64,000 nucleotides of DNA, taken from NCBI GenBank assembly GCA_017999985.1, contig JAGNKU010000004.1:1-64000 (forward strand), written 5' to 3'. Of the stretch, positions 9,286-19,200 are shown one piece after another. The DNA is from Phycisphaerae bacterium. GTDB taxonomy: Bacteria; Planctomycetota; Phycisphaerae; UBA1845; Fen-1342. Below the pieces are notes generated by a model. It saw only the letters and a program-made list of their open reading frames with translations, was not told the DNA's origin and ran no database searches. Position numbers and translations under genes: made by a program. Within the stretch, counting starts at the first letter, position 1. Each line of letters begins with the position of its first letter.

Positions 9286-10314
9286 CTAGCTGGACCGCGC
9301 GCGGTCCAGGTCCTTCAGTTGATGACGCGCGAGCATACGGGCCAGGCGGTGGCGCTCAATGCCCAGCAGCTTGGCAGCGAGCGACTTATTACCGTGGGTT
9401 GTCCGTAGCGCACGACGCAGGAGGCAGCGTTCCGCGGCCTCCAGGGTTACGACGCGTCGCCGCCCACTGCTGGATTCCGCCGCCGCCGGAGCGCTGCGCC
9501 GGAATACGTCCCGCAGCGCGCGCGGCAGATCGGCAGCCGTAATACACTCGGACGCGCAGAATGCAACGGCGTGCTCGACTGCGTTCCGCAGCTCGCGCAC
9601 GTTGCCCGGCCAGCGGTACCCGAGCAAGGCCGCCCGCGCAGTGTCCGCAAGTGATTTGGCGGGCTCGTCATACGTCTGTCCCAGCTCCGCCAGGAAGTGG
9701 TTCGCCAGCGGCAGAATATCGTTGGGCCGGTCCCGCAACGGTGGGACATCGAGACGGACAACGTTCAAGCGAAAGTAGAGATCTGGGCGAAACTGGCCAC
9801 GGGTGACCATTTCGGCGAGGTCACGATTGGTGGCAGCGATGATGCGAACATCGACCGCGATCGGTGCCACGGCTCCGAGTGGCACGACCGCGCCGTCCTG
9901 CAGACAGCGCAGAAGCTTGGCTTGCAGGTCCAGCCGCAGCTCACCGACCTCGTCAAGAAAGAGGGTGCCGCCGTCGGCGGCGCGAAAGAGGCCCAGGGTG
10001 GCGTGCTCCGCTCCCGTGAAGGCGCCCTTGGCGTGCCCGAAGAGCTGCGACTCGAACAGCGTATCGCGCAGGGTGGTGCAGTCCACCGTCACGAACGGTT
10101 TGTCCCGCCGCGGGCCGGCCGCATGGAGGTGACGGGCAGTCAGCTCTTTGCCACTCCCAGACTCGCCGCAGATCAGCACGGTGCTGGAACGACTGCAGAC
10201 CGCCTTGATCCCTGACCACAACTCCAGTACGCAGCCGTCGCTACCGACCAGCCTCGGCACCACTGGGCTGGACGGTGCGCGGGGCGACTCTCGCTGGGCG
10301 CTGACTGCGTACAT
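9286..10314 (-). CDS. Sigma-54-dependent transcriptional activator without receiver domain
   Basis: 342 residues. AAA+ core from about residue 25 to 260 with Walker A GESGSGKE, the sigma-54 contact loop GAFTGA, Walker B GGTLFLDEVGEL and the arginine-containing segment ATNRDLAEMV. A Fis-type helix-turn-helix is at the C-terminus (GNKSLAAKLLGIERHRLAR). It would remodel RNA polymerase-sigma-54 at distant enhancer sites. There is no N-terminal receiver, PAS or GAF domain, only about 25 residues before the core, so control must come from expression level or a partner protein. The start at 10314 has AGGAG nine bases upstream. It lies 300 bases downstream of a FixJ-type regulator gene on the same strand. 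Confidence 0.9.
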   Translation of the reverse strand: MYAVSAQRESPRAPSSPVVPRLVGSDGCVLELWSGIKAVCSRSSTVLICGESGSGKELTARHLHAAGPRRDKPFVTVDCTTLRDTLFESQLFGHAKGAFTGAEHATLGLFRAADGGTLFLDEVGELRLDLQAKLLRCLQDGAVVPLGAVAPIAVDVRIIAATNRDLAEMVTRGQFRPDLYFRLNVVRLDVPPLRDRPNDILPLANHFLAELGQTYDEPAKSLADTARAALLGYRWPGNVRELRNAVEHAVAFCASECITAADLPRALRDVFRRSAPAAAESSSGRRRVVTLEAAERCLLRRALRTTHGNKSLAAKLLGIERHRLARMLARHQLKDLDRARSS

Positions 10315-10491
10315 GGCACCGCTCCTGAAATGTACCTGTGGCCATTGACAAGGGTCCGGACCGATGCTCCGCGGTGTTACCAGACCGCCGGCACCGGCTG
10401 AATCGCTGCCTGACCCTGCTGTTTCCTTCGACCCTCTGTATCGTAGCCTGAGCCAGACCCACCTCCACCAACCACCGGCTCGGAATATTGC

Positions 10492-10508
10492 CTAGGGCAA
10501 CGCCCTAG
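10492..10508. promoter_or_regulatory. Perfect 17-base palindrome, candidate operator
   Basis: CTAGGGC-AAC-GCCCTAG: 7-base arms around a 3-base centre, in the 300-base gap between the FixJ-type regulator (10615) and the sigma-54 activator (10314), about 178 bases upstream of the latter. There is no T-run after it, which argues against a terminator. Its position suits a dimeric regulator, possibly the FixJ-like protein, acting on the activator gene. Nothing else stands out in the gap apart from the AGGAG ribosome site. Confidence 0.4.
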
Positions 10509-10614
10509 CCCGACTACTTGAGACAGCGCGGCCTCCACGGCCCCCAAATCCGCGCCCGCCCGCCGGGACCTCCTCGTCCCCACCGCGCGGGAACCACGGC
10601 CAACGGGACGCCGC

Positions 10615-11283
10615 TTAGTGGATTGGCGGAGGCTGGTCGACGAGCGGGCCGGGCGCGAGGCCGGGGCGGACATCAGCGGCTCGCGACCGCTGCACGAGCT
10701 GCCCCAGCTCGATGATGGACTCCGCGCCGAGCTTGAGCATAATGTGACCGCGGTGAACGTCGACCGTCTTGCGGCTGAGGCCCAGCTCTGCCGCAACTCG
10801 CTTCGCAGGCATTCCGGTCACCAGCAGGTCCAGCACCTCGCGTTCACGGGGAGTGAGCGACCGCAGGCGCTCGGTCGCCGCCGTCCGCTGGGCTGCGGCC
10901 AGTCGCAGGCGCGCGTCGAGTTCCAGCGCGTCACGAACGTGTGTCAAAAGGACCTTGGCCTTGTAAGGCTTCTGAACGAAGTGCACCGCGCCAGCCTTCA
11001 TGGCCCGGACGACCTGTTCCACGTTACCGTGGGCCGAAATGATGATCACCGGGATCGCTGCGCCGGCGCGCCGCAATACGTCTTGCAGCTCCAGCCCGTC
11101 CATGCCTCGCATGCGGATGTCCAGCAGCAGGCAGCCGGGCCGAGACGGATCGTAGTGCTCGAGAAACCTCCGTCCATCCGGAAAGGTTTCGGCGCGCATG
11201 TTGGTGGACTCGATCAGCCGCTGCAGTGACTCGCGCACGGCGTGGTCATCATCCACGATGAATACTGTCGCATCAGGACTCAT
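10615..11283 (-). CDS. FixJ-family response regulator (receiver plus LuxR helix-turn-helix)
   Basis: 222 residues. Receiver at about 5-120 with acidic pocket VDDDHA, phospho-acceptor Asp55 (CLLLDIRM), beta4 IIISAHG and Lys104 (FVQKPY). The 'FVQKPY' pattern and length are typical of the FixJ/StyR subgroup. A LuxR-type DNA-binding domain follows at about 143-205 (LTPREREVLDLLVTGMPAKRVAAELGLS, split here only by reading: LTPREREVLDLL then AAELGLSRKTVDVH). The last 20 residues are proline-rich and unusual. The start overlaps the 3' end of the histidine kinase gene by 11 bases, so the two are translationally coupled and form a cognate two-component pair. Confidence 0.92.
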   Translation of the reverse strand: MSPDATVFIVDDDHAVRESLQRLIESTNMRAETFPDGRRFLEHYDPSRPGCLLLDIRMRGMDGLELQDVLRRAGAAIPVIIISAHGNVEQVVRAMKAGAVHFVQKPYKAKVLLTHVRDALELDARLRLAAAQRTAATERLRSLTPREREVLDLLVTGMPAKRVAAELGLSRKTVDVHRGHIMLKLGAESIIELGQLVQRSRAADVRPGLAPGPLVDQPPPIH

Positions 11284-13846
11284 CTATCGCGCCTCCCGCG
11301 TCGGCCGGCAACGTGAACCGGAACAGAGCGCCCCCGCCCGGCCGGTCGCACGCCCACAGGCGCCCCCCATGGGCCTCGACGATCGACCGGCTGATCGACA
11401 GTCCCAGGCCCATGCCCTCCGGCTTCGTGGTATAGAACGGCTCGAACAAGCGTTCGCGCGTCTCGGGGGGCAGCCCTGACCCTGCATCGCTTATTGCAAC
11501 CTCGACCAACCCATCGCCGGTCCGCGTGGTCTCAATCGTCAGCCGCCGCGCCGCTTGCGGTAGCTCGGACATCGCCTCGATCCCGTTCTGCATCAGGTTG
11601 GTGATTGTCTGAACAATCTGGATGCGGGCGGCATGGACCGCAGGCAATCCCGCGGTCAGCCTCAGTTGCAGCCCCACGTGCCGGTACTGTAGCTCGAAGC
11701 TCAACAGCTCGACGGCCTCGCGCACGAGCGCGTTGACGTCGACGCGGCTCACTCTCGTATCACCCTTGCGTATGAAGGCGCGCAGGTGCTCGATGATTCC
11801 ACCGGCGCGCTCCGCCTGTGCCGCAGCCCGAGCAAGGTCATCGAGCAGAATCTGTGGACGCAGCACCCCGTTCTGGATTCGTGCCCGGCACGCCTCGAGG
11901 TAATTCACAATGGCGACGAGCGGCTGGTTCAACTCGTGGGCGAGCCCCGCGGCCATCTCACCCATCGTGCCCAGGCGCGCCACGTGCGCCAGCTCGGCCT
12001 GCCGGCGGCGCGCTTCCGCCTCGGCACGCACGCGGGCAGTGACGTCCCGGCCGGAACCGATGATGTGCGTGACCTGCCCGGACTCGTCGCAGACCGGCGC
12101 CGCGATCAGTTCGAGCAAGCGCTCGTTGCCCGCGGCATCGGCACACGCGTGTGTAACGGAAACGGGTATGCGTTTTGCCGCTACCTGCGTCGCGAGGCAG
12201 GCTCCTTCCGCAGCCTTCGGTCCACCGGCGGAATCCCGCTCTGTGGCGCTGCAGGTGAACCAACGGAGACCCGCTGGCACGCCGCCGGGGAGATTCTGAG
12301 CGGCCCGGTTCGCGAGCGTGACGCGGTTCTGGCGGTCGATCACAAGCACCGCCTCCGGGATCTGATCAACGATCATCTGAAGAAAGCGCTGCGAGCGGCG
12401 CAGCTCATCTTCTGCGGCCTTACGCTCGCGGATGTCCGTTACCACCGCGAAGCTGCCGCGCCAGCTCCCATCGGCGTCCCACAGTCCGCGCGGCGAGACC
12501 AACACCATCACCGGCCGGCCCTGTCTGTCGGCGAGCACGAGTTCGTACGAACGCGACTGCCCGCGCCGGCGATCCTGGAGCTGGTCCGCGAGAATGGCGC
12601 GATTGGCCTGGTCGAAAACGATTTCGTCGGCCCGCCGGCCGATCAGATCCTGCGGCCGAAACCCCAACATGTCGCACAGGCGGTGGTTTGCGTAGGTGAG
12701 CGTTCCCGACTCGTCTTGCACCGCCAATCCCTCGTTCATCGTTGCTACGAGCGTTTGGAAGCGAGCCTCGCTGGCGAGTAGCTCGTGGGTTCGTGCTTCC
12801 GCCAGATGCCGCGCCGTAACCAGAGCCGGGGTCATGCGGCAGAGAAAGGCGATCGCGCCGCCAAGTAACATGACAATCGCGGCGATCCCCCAGACCGACC
12901 CACGCCCCGGTGCGCCGACGGCCGCGAGCTGCTCCGCTTCATCGTAGAACAGCGCAACGTACCACGGGTCGCCTCCGGGGGCTTTGACCGGAGCCCAGAC
13001 CCCGGTGCGTGACTCCGCATGGAACAGCTGCGGCACTCTTGCGAAGAAGGCCCGGGGCCCGTGCTGCCGCAGCTCGTCGCGGAGCCACGTTTCCAGGTCG
13101 AACGACAAGCGGCCGTTTTGAAGCAGCGTTCCATCCGCGCCCACCAGCACGCAGGCCTGGCCCCGGTCACCGTGCTGCAGAATTTCCGTGAGGTTCGTCA
13201 GCGGCGCCATGCCCGCGACGATTCCCAGCAGCTCTTCCGCCGCGCGCCAGGGGACCGAAACGACGATCCCAGACGCGTCGACACAGAGATTGACCGGCAT
13301 GCTGATCAGCGTTTCCAGCGTCGGGTCCGCGGCGAAGCGGCGGATGTGCTCAATGTGAACCGCATACTCCTCCTGCTCGCGTTCGAGAGCATGCAATTCT
13401 TCGACGCCGCGCAACTCGTCCCCTTTCTCAAAGGTCTTGAAAGGTCGGCGGGTGCCATCGAAGTAACGCTCGATCACGTAGATCTCGGCCAGCCGATGCC
13501 GACGGTAGTTGCCCTCGTAGATCGCCTGGAGGTGGCTGTGCGCGGTCGGAGACTGGTGCGCCAACTCAGGGTCGGCGCTGACCAGCCGAAGCCAGAGAAC
13601 GACTTCATCCAGGTAGGCCGCGACTTCCTGTTGCGTTGCGCTGAGCCGAAGCTGGAAACGTTCTTTCGTTTGGGCCCGGGCGCTGGCACACTCCCGCTCA
13701 TTCATGATCACGATGACGACGGCGACCGCGGCCGCTGACACCGCGCTGACCAATCCGATGCCGTGCAGCACACGTCGCCCCGCGGCCCGCTTCGCCGCCC
13801 CCGACACAGCACCGGTAACTGTGCTCGACGCCGCTACATTCCACAT
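11273..13846 (-). CDS. Membrane PAS sensor histidine kinase (FixL-like)
   Basis: 857 residues from an ATG at 13846 that has AAGGA seven bases upstream; the longer open frame to 13924 lacks such a site. A membrane helix near residues 25-45, a roughly 250-residue extracytoplasmic sensor resembling double Cache domains, a second helix near 295-315, two PAS domains (one starting SEARFQTLVATMNEGLA, one starting RFLQMIVDQIPEAVLV), then the kinase core. H box GLAHELNQPL carries the phosphorylated His; N box TNLMQNGIEAM; G boxes DAGSGLP and GMGLGLSIS. The family senses a small ligand outside the cell and phosphorylates its FixJ-type partner, which is encoded immediately downstream with an 11-base overlap. 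The ligand is unknown. Confidence 0.9.
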   Translation of the reverse strand: MWNVAASSTVTGAVSGAAKRAAGRRVLHGIGLVSAVSAAAVAVVIVIMNERECASARAQTKERFQLRLSATQQEVAAYLDEVVLWLRLVSADPELAHQSPTAHSHLQAIYEGNYRRHRLAEIYVIERYFDGTRRPFKTFEKGDELRGVEELHALEREQEEYAVHIEHIRRFAADPTLETLISMPVNLCVDASGIVVSVPWRAAEELLGIVAGMAPLTNLTEILQHGDRGQACVLVGADGTLLQNGRLSFDLETWLRDELRQHGPRAFFARVPQLFHAESRTGVWAPVKAPGGDPWYVALFYDEAEQLAAVGAPGRGSVWGIAAIVMLLGGAIAFLCRMTPALVTARHLAEARTHELLASEARFQTLVATMNEGLAVQDESGTLTYANHRLCDMLGFRPQDLIGRRADEIVFDQANRAILADQLQDRRRGQSRSYELVLADRQGRPVMVLVSPRGLWDADGSWRGSFAVVTDIRERKAAEDELRRSQRFLQMIVDQIPEAVLVIDRQNRVTLANRAAQNLPGGVPAGLRWFTCSATERDSAGGPKAAEGACLATQVAAKRIPVSVTHACADAAGNERLLELIAAPVCDESGQVTHIIGSGRDVTARVRAEAEARRRQAELAHVARLGTMGEMAAGLAHELNQPLVAIVNYLEACRARIQNGVLRPQILLDDLARAAAQAERAGGIIEHLRAFIRKGDTRVSRVDVNALVREAVELLSFELQYRHVGLQLRLTAGLPAVHAARIQIVQTITNLMQNGIEAMSELPQAARRLTIETTRTGDGLVEVAISDAGSGLPPETRERLFEPFYTTKPEGMGLGLSISRSIVEAHGGRLWACDRPGGGALFRFTLPADAGGAIDES

Positions 13847-14155
13847 GGTCACGTCCTTCGGCGTGTTGACCGGCGACCGGCCCGGGTCCCGGCAAGGGGT
13901 AGAGAACGAAGATGGTGCTCGCACCTTCCAGGGGGCGGCCCCGGAGTCACGCTGTCAAGCCCTTCGACAGAGTATAGTAGCCCAGCCGGTGATGGACGAA
14001 GAATGGCGACTCGCTTCTGAGTACAACCGAAGCCCTGGAGGCTGTCGCCAAGCTCGACGAACCCCTGTGCATACGGAAAATGTCATGCGCGTCCGCCAGC
14101 CGGCGGACCCGGCGCCGGATGAGTCGCCGCAGCGGCGGCTGGTGTGGCCGTAGGG
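13847..14155. other. Intergenic stretch upstream of the histidine kinase
   Basis: 309 bases between the kinase start and the left end of the IS66 remnant. It should hold the promoter of the kinase-regulator operon, but I see no convincing -35/-10 pair in the right orientation, no ORF with codon bias, and no strong repeat. Confidence 0.4.
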
Positions 14156-14630
14156 GTAAGCGTCCGGCGGACCCCATCTTCAATTCGACAATCGGTACGG
14201 GCAGGATGTCTCCGTGATCAGCGGAGACCGGTATGGCGCGCGGCACGCCACGGGATCTGAAGAAAGAAGAGTTCTGGCGACGGCGGCTGGGGGCGCAGGC
14301 CGGCAGCGGGCTGTCGGTGCGGGCCTGGTGTCGGCGGCACGGGGTGCGGGAATCGGCGTTCTACTGGTGGCGAACACGCTTGGCTCGCCGGGACGCGGCA
14401 GCACCGTGCGGGTCAGTCCACGTGCCGCCGCCGCTGGTGCCGGTGCAGGTCATGGCGGACACAGCGCCGGCAGCAGCGCAACGGATTGAGATCGTGCTGC
14501 CCGGCGCGCGGTGTGTGCACGTCTTCGGGCGTGTCGAGCGGCAGATGCTCGCCGAGGTCTTGGCGGTGCTGGCCACCAGCGCCCCCGCGGCGGAGGCGTC
14601 GGGATGCTGAGGCTGCCCAGCTTCGGAGAA
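14156..14630 (+). mobile_element. IS66-family element, left end only
   Basis: Starts with GTAAGCGTCCGGCGGACC, the usual beginning of IS66-family terminal repeats, then an intact tnpA and the first few codons of tnpB (ATG at 14604, overlapping the tnpA stop, reading MLRLPS). After about 14625 the sequence turns into another IS remnant, so tnpB, tnpC and the right end are gone. Confidence 0.75.
14233..14610 (+). CDS. tnpA: IS66 family accessory protein TnpA
   Basis: 125 residues, normal length for the family. The N-terminal half is a helix-turn-helix with the hallmark LSVRAWCRRHGVRESAFYWW-like stretch (seen as VRAWCRRHGVRESAFYWWR), and the C-terminal half has the beta-rich RIEIVLPGARCVHV segment. 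TnpA is needed for IS66 transposition together with TnpB and the DDE transposase TnpC. Start ATG 14233 has GGAG nearby. The partner genes are lost, so it is probably a non-functional leftover although its frame is intact. Confidence 0.85.
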   Translation: MARGTPRDLKKEEFWRRRLGAQAGSGLSVRAWCRRHGVRESAFYWWRTRLARRDAAAPCGSVHVPPPLVPVQVMADTAPAAAQRIEIVLPGARCVHVFGRVERQMLAEVLAVLATSAPAAEASGC

Positions 14631-14639
14631 CTCGATCAG

Positions 14640-14820
14640 GGTCTGGGCGTGAGAAACCGGATACGGGCGTCACGACGAGCGGCGCCAGCTTCCATGTTGA
14701 CGCGTGCGTCGTTTGCGCTCCCGAAACAGCCCCAATCGCAAGTGCCTGCGACAGCGAGAGTTAATCCGCCCGGTACTTGCGCCGATCATCAGAATCATCG
14801 GCGCAAGCACCCGCTGCCGG
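14640..14820. repeat. IS end remnant, copy A of a 180-bp direct repeat
   Basis: About 180 bases nearly identical to 15885-16065. It includes the 11-base-arm hairpin CTTGCGCCGAT/ATCGGCGCAAG at 14776-14807. On the minus strand its inner part encodes the first residues of the same transposase as at 15553 (RIRFL), so it is the terminal region plus gene start of an IS whose body is missing here. Confidence 0.7.
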
Positions 14821-14921
14821 ACAAGTTGATACGAGAGTCCGTTTGGACGCCTGTGAGGCCAGCGCTAGAGCCGCGACGGTCTGGACCGTTTCATCGTCAC
14901 TTGAAGCAGGGCGAGCTGCTG

Positions 14922-15070
14922 TCAGGGGAGATAGTGCTCGGCCGTCAAGGTCGCGCGCGGAAGGAGGGCAGCGCGAAGAAAACCGAGAACCAGCCCGATC
15001 ACGTTCGTCACTGCGCCTCCGTTCAGATTCTGTCAGGCGAAACCGTAGCTGATCGGGTAGCAAGAGGCGA
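14922..15070 (-). pseudogene. Transposase N-terminal remnant (integrase-core IS family)
   Basis: A minus frame reads VTNVIGLVLGFLRAALL then PRATLTAEHYLP and stops at 14922. It matches the start of the fragment at 47167-47600 (VNVIGLMLGFLRAVLLARA), and the upstream bases are similar in both, so both are 5' ends of related elements. Only about 25 codons survive. Confidence 0.55.
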
Positions 15071-15288
15071 AACGCGCAAGTCTCTGCCAGATTACGCGGA
15101 GCGAGTTTGGGGGAGGGGCAGGATCGAGACGCCGTCCACCGACACGGGCAGGCAAGCCACTGTCAAAAATGCGGCAAGATCGCTCGGGTGCCGCATAATC
15201 CCGAGGACTTGTACAATGTCAGAACATCCCCCGACAGCCTAGCCGGGTGGACGTCAAGTGAAGTGGCGAATCAAGGTTGAGACAAATC

Positions 15289-15465
15289 ATGGCGCGAAGC
15301 CTGTCCGTCATCGTCGCGATGAGCGTTCTCGCGGGCGGGCTTGCCAACGCGACTCCACCGACGCCGGCCATAGCGCTGACGCTAATACCGTGCGATCCGC
15401 GACCTCTTCGAGCCGTTCCCGTGCCTGTACCTGCTGGAAGGCGGGTACAGCCCACGCAGCGTTGA
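15289..15465 (+). CDS. Small possible secreted-protein fragment
   Basis: 58 residues starting MARSLSVIVAMSVLAGGLAN, which looks like a signal peptide with an ANA cleavage site, followed by a proline-rich tail with no domain. It sits between IS remnants and may be the severed 5' end of a secreted-protein gene, or chance. No clear ribosome site is present. Confidence 0.2.
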   Translation: MARSLSVIVAMSVLAGGLANATPPTPAIALTLIPCDPRPLRAVPVPVPAGRRVQPTQR

Positions 15466-15552
15466 GCTTGGAATTGACGCCATCTGCGAATAGCCACCGC
15501 GGGCGACGAAGACTGCCCCCAACGCCTGTCACCGGGCAGGTCAATTCGATCC

Positions 15553-15935
15553 TCACGCGCTCTCGGCGAAGGTCGATCGGCAGAACGCCGTAAGTCCTGG
15601 CCCACAGACGGGTCCGCAACTCGCGGGCGGGAGGCCGCGCCGGTACCGCAACCGAACTGCCGATTCAGGCAGGTTCCGGGCAATCGTCGGCCGGCCGACG
15701 CGCCTTGGCTTCCGGCCTGTACGTAGCTCCTCCACCCAGCGAGAATACGCTTGCGGCGTGACGATGCCGATCAATTCCGCGACGTTGTGGTTGAGCTCCT
15801 GGTCAATCGCCAGCAGCCGGGCGCGGTCGTCCGGGCCCGGGATGACCCGGTTGCCGCCCAACTTGCGACGGAGGATCTCGACTTGGGCTTTCAGAAAACG
15901 GATGCGGGCGTCCCGACCGGCGGCGCCCGCTTCAA
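15553..15935 (-). pseudogene. Transposase/integrase N-terminal fragment
   Basis: The minus frame reads RIRFLKAQVEILRRKLGGN, then DDRARLLAIDQELNHNVAEL, IGIVTPQAYSRWVEEL and GRKPRRVGRPTIARNL. This is the helix-turn-helix part of IS3/IS481-like DDE transposases that precedes the catalytic core. The frame degenerates after about 15610 and the core is absent. The gene start lies in the repeat copy at 15885-16065. Confidence 0.65.
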
Positions 15936-16065
15936 GGGTGACGCGCGAGTCGTTTGCGCTCCCGAAACAGCCCCAATCACAAGTACCTGCAGCAGCGAGA
16001 GTTAATCCGCCCGGTACTTGCGCCGATCATCAGAATCATCGGCGCAAGCACCCGCGGCCGGATAG
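15885..16065. repeat. IS end remnant, copy B of the 180-bp direct repeat
   Basis: Nearly identical to 14640-14820, including the hairpin with arms at 16017-16027 and 16038-16048. Here it is still attached to a longer part of the transposase gene running left on the minus strand. Confidence 0.7.
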
Positions 16066-16079
16066 TGAGGTCTTGAAGG

Positions 16080-16158
16080 ACGCCGTCGCGGCGGCGACGG
16101 CAGCGCGGTCACCAAGCACCGCCCGCAGGAAGAACGCGATCGCGCTCGCCACGCGCAT
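16080..16158 (-). pseudogene. Second transposase 5' remnant
   Basis: A minus frame from an ATG at 16158 reads MRVASAIAFFLRAVLGDRAA, matching the start of the 47167-47600 fragment family (VIGLMLGFLRAVLLARAA). It loses similarity after about 25 codons, where repeat copy B begins, so one element appears truncated by another. Confidence 0.45.
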
Positions 16159-16245
16159 CACGGCCTCTCCGTCCGGGTGATGTGAGACCGAAGCGTGCGG
16201 GGCCTGCCAAGCGCCCCTACCCGAGCAAAATTTGGGCTGATCGGG

Positions 16246-19200
16246 CTACTCGATCTCCAATATCGCCGCTGTCTCGATTCGCACCGGACCCAGCAAACCT
16301 GACTCGAGCAGCGGGGAGTCCTGCCTCCACAGGCGCCAACTGGTGAACGTGTAGCGACCCGTGGGACTTGGCTTGTCACCCTGGAGCCAATCGGGCCAGC
16401 GCTTGAGTGTTCCGTCCGGATTGCGCTCGCTGTCTTCGGGCAACTGCTCGTCGCCGATCATGCGGTTAGGCCATAGGTTGGTGACGCGGATTTCCAGTAC
16501 GTTGGCGCCGGCCTGAACAGATGGCGTGACGTCGGCGCGATACGGTGTCTTCCAGAGCGTGCCGACATCCCTGCCGTTCAACCTGACCTCGGCGACGACG
16601 GCTACGCGGCCCAGATCCAGATAGAGCTTCCGGCCCGGGCTCAGCATCTCCGGCGGCACGTCGAAACTGCCGCGATAAATGACGGTGCCCGAGTAGTACC
16701 GAACACCCGGGTCATCGTGCAGAGTCCATGACTTCATCTCAGGAAGCGTTAACCGATCCGGAGCTCCCCAGCCCGCCGCAAAGCTCAGGTCCCACGCGCC
16801 TGTGACCTCCAGCGGCGGCGTGATGGACGGGACTTCGACCACCTGTGTCCGACCGGATGCCCAGCGCACCTCGTACCGACCCGGCTGCGAGGCCGTGAGC
16901 GTCAGGCGACCCTCCGCTGAAACGCTTAAGAGCGCTGGGGTCGGTGGCGGCACAATGAGGCGGATGGTCTCCGGATCGGTCGCGCTTGCCGCCTGCGCGA
17001 CACCGTCCAACGTGTATTCCACGCGCAGGGTCTTCACGACCATGTACGCCGGGTCATCGCCTTCGGCCATCCGGCTCACGCGGAACTCGTAGACGCCTTC
17101 GTTCGCGAGCTGCTGCACCTTGGCAGTCACGTCCCGTGTGCGCTCCTTGTCGCCCGGCACGCCGTAACTCGCGGAGCGCACTGCGATCTCGTGGAGCGCA
17201 GTCTGCAATCGGATGGTCTGTGGATCAGTGCCGGTGGCGACGCGCGGCCGGCCGTCGATGGTGTACTCGATGTGCAGGGTCTTCACGATGCCGTAGGCCG
17301 GATCGCCATCACGGGCCAGCGAAGCAACCTGGAAGGCGCGCGTGCCGCGCTCGACCAGTTGCTGCACTGCCGCGGTCACGTCGCGGGTCCGCGCGGTATC
17401 CCCGGGGACGCCATACGTGGCTTTCTGGACCGTGAGCTTCGCCAATGGTGCGGCGGGCGGCGGAATGGGCTGGCCGTCGCGCGTCAACGCGACGGCGTGG
17501 TCGGTGCTGGCGGTGTCAGCCCGGAAGACAACGAACACGGATTCCGCCGGGCCAAGCCAGAGTGGCATGCGTGTCCGGCCGCCGACTTCCTCGTATATCG
17601 GTGCCGGCTCGATCAGCCCGGTCTCGGGCTGCCAGAGTTCGGGCCGCCGACCCTGCACGCGGAACGTGCACATCGCCGCGGTCGGGCGCGCGTCACCGTT
17701 TGCCACGAAGTAGAGCTCTACGTCGTCGAGCGTGCGATGGATGAAACGCGGCTCGACTGCACCGCCGGCGACCTGTGCCTCGAAGTCCGGCGGTACGCCC
17801 ATATCGGCGAGGACCGCCTCGGCTGACTGGCCACACACGACCTTGCCGGCACCGACAGCATGCGTCACCTGCGTCTTGCCGTCGCACTCACCCCATAGCT
17901 CGCGGGCCAGCTCGGCCACTTCCGCGTCACAGCGCGGGTAGTCCGTCAGGCTCGGCGACTTGAGCGGGCGGTTGCCAAGCACCGTCAGGCCGGCCTCCGC
18001 CAGTTCCTTCACACGCCGCAGCAGCGTCGGCGTCATCGTGTCCACCGGCGGCAGCACCAGCAGCCGATAGCGCATGCTCTCGGAAAGGACGAGGCACTTG
18101 TCCTCCACCCGGCTGCGTGACAGCAGCACCTCCGGCGGACACGCGTCGAAGTTGTAGCCACGCCGGCGCGGCGGGTTGTCCGGCACCATGGCCGTCGGCG
18201 GGACAAAGTGTTGCGGTGAGCCCTCGGGGGCCAGGTAGCAGATGTCGGCGACGAACTGCCCTTGTTGCAGCAGGTATTGGCAGCGCGACAGGTATTCATG
18301 CCACGACCTGGACTGCTCCCACCACGTCTGCGTACGTTCATAGTGCAGGCCCCAGGGTCCCATCGACATGCCGGGGCGGCGATCCGCCCACGGCTGCAAG
18401 GCGTAGCGGTGGAACACAAACCGGTTAACGCCCTCGCAGAAGGCCCAGTCGCCCATCGCCTTGATCGAGCCGGGATGCTCGCGCCATTTCTCGTTGCTGT
18501 CCGCGGTGAACGCCTCGGCCCCCAGAATCGGCTTGCCGTACACGTGGGCCGCCGATGCCATCACCGTGCACGTGTCCGCGGCGCCGTACGGGGCGTAGGA
18601 CCAGAATTCGCACATCGGTTCATCGGCGCGGCCAGCGTAGGCCATGTCGTCCGCGGGCTCGCCGTACGCTTCGATCGACAAGCGCAGGCCGTGCTGGTGC
18701 GCGAGCGTCCGCATGTGGCCGGCGTAGTTCTCCACGAGCAGATCCGAGATCGTCTGGCGCAGGTCCCACAGAAAACGCTCGGAGACCTCGAGGGACTCGA
18801 CCACGCGGCCACTCAAGACCGGCAGAAATGGGAGCAGGTCGTAGCCGCGGAGGCGCTGGAACTCGGCACGCATGCGGGCCGTCCAGTTCTGCGAGCCCAC
18901 CTCCCAGCTGTCGATATGCGTAGCCACCAGCGATTTGCCGGTCAACGGCCCAACATCCGCCACGAGCTTCGCCATCAGACCCGCGAAGTGCGCTTCGATC
19001 CCCTCCCGGCAGAGCTTGTCACACTCCAGTCCGCGGCCGACCGGCGGCGCGGGCAAGTTGACCGCCCCCGTCGTCGTGTGGCCGAAACGCATGATCAGCC
19101 ATTTCCCCTCCGGCGCGGCCCAGGAGAGCTTGCCATCCGGTCCGCACTGGCTGGTCAGGTCGATGATCCGCTCGCGCGCGATGACGGCTTCCAGCGGACT

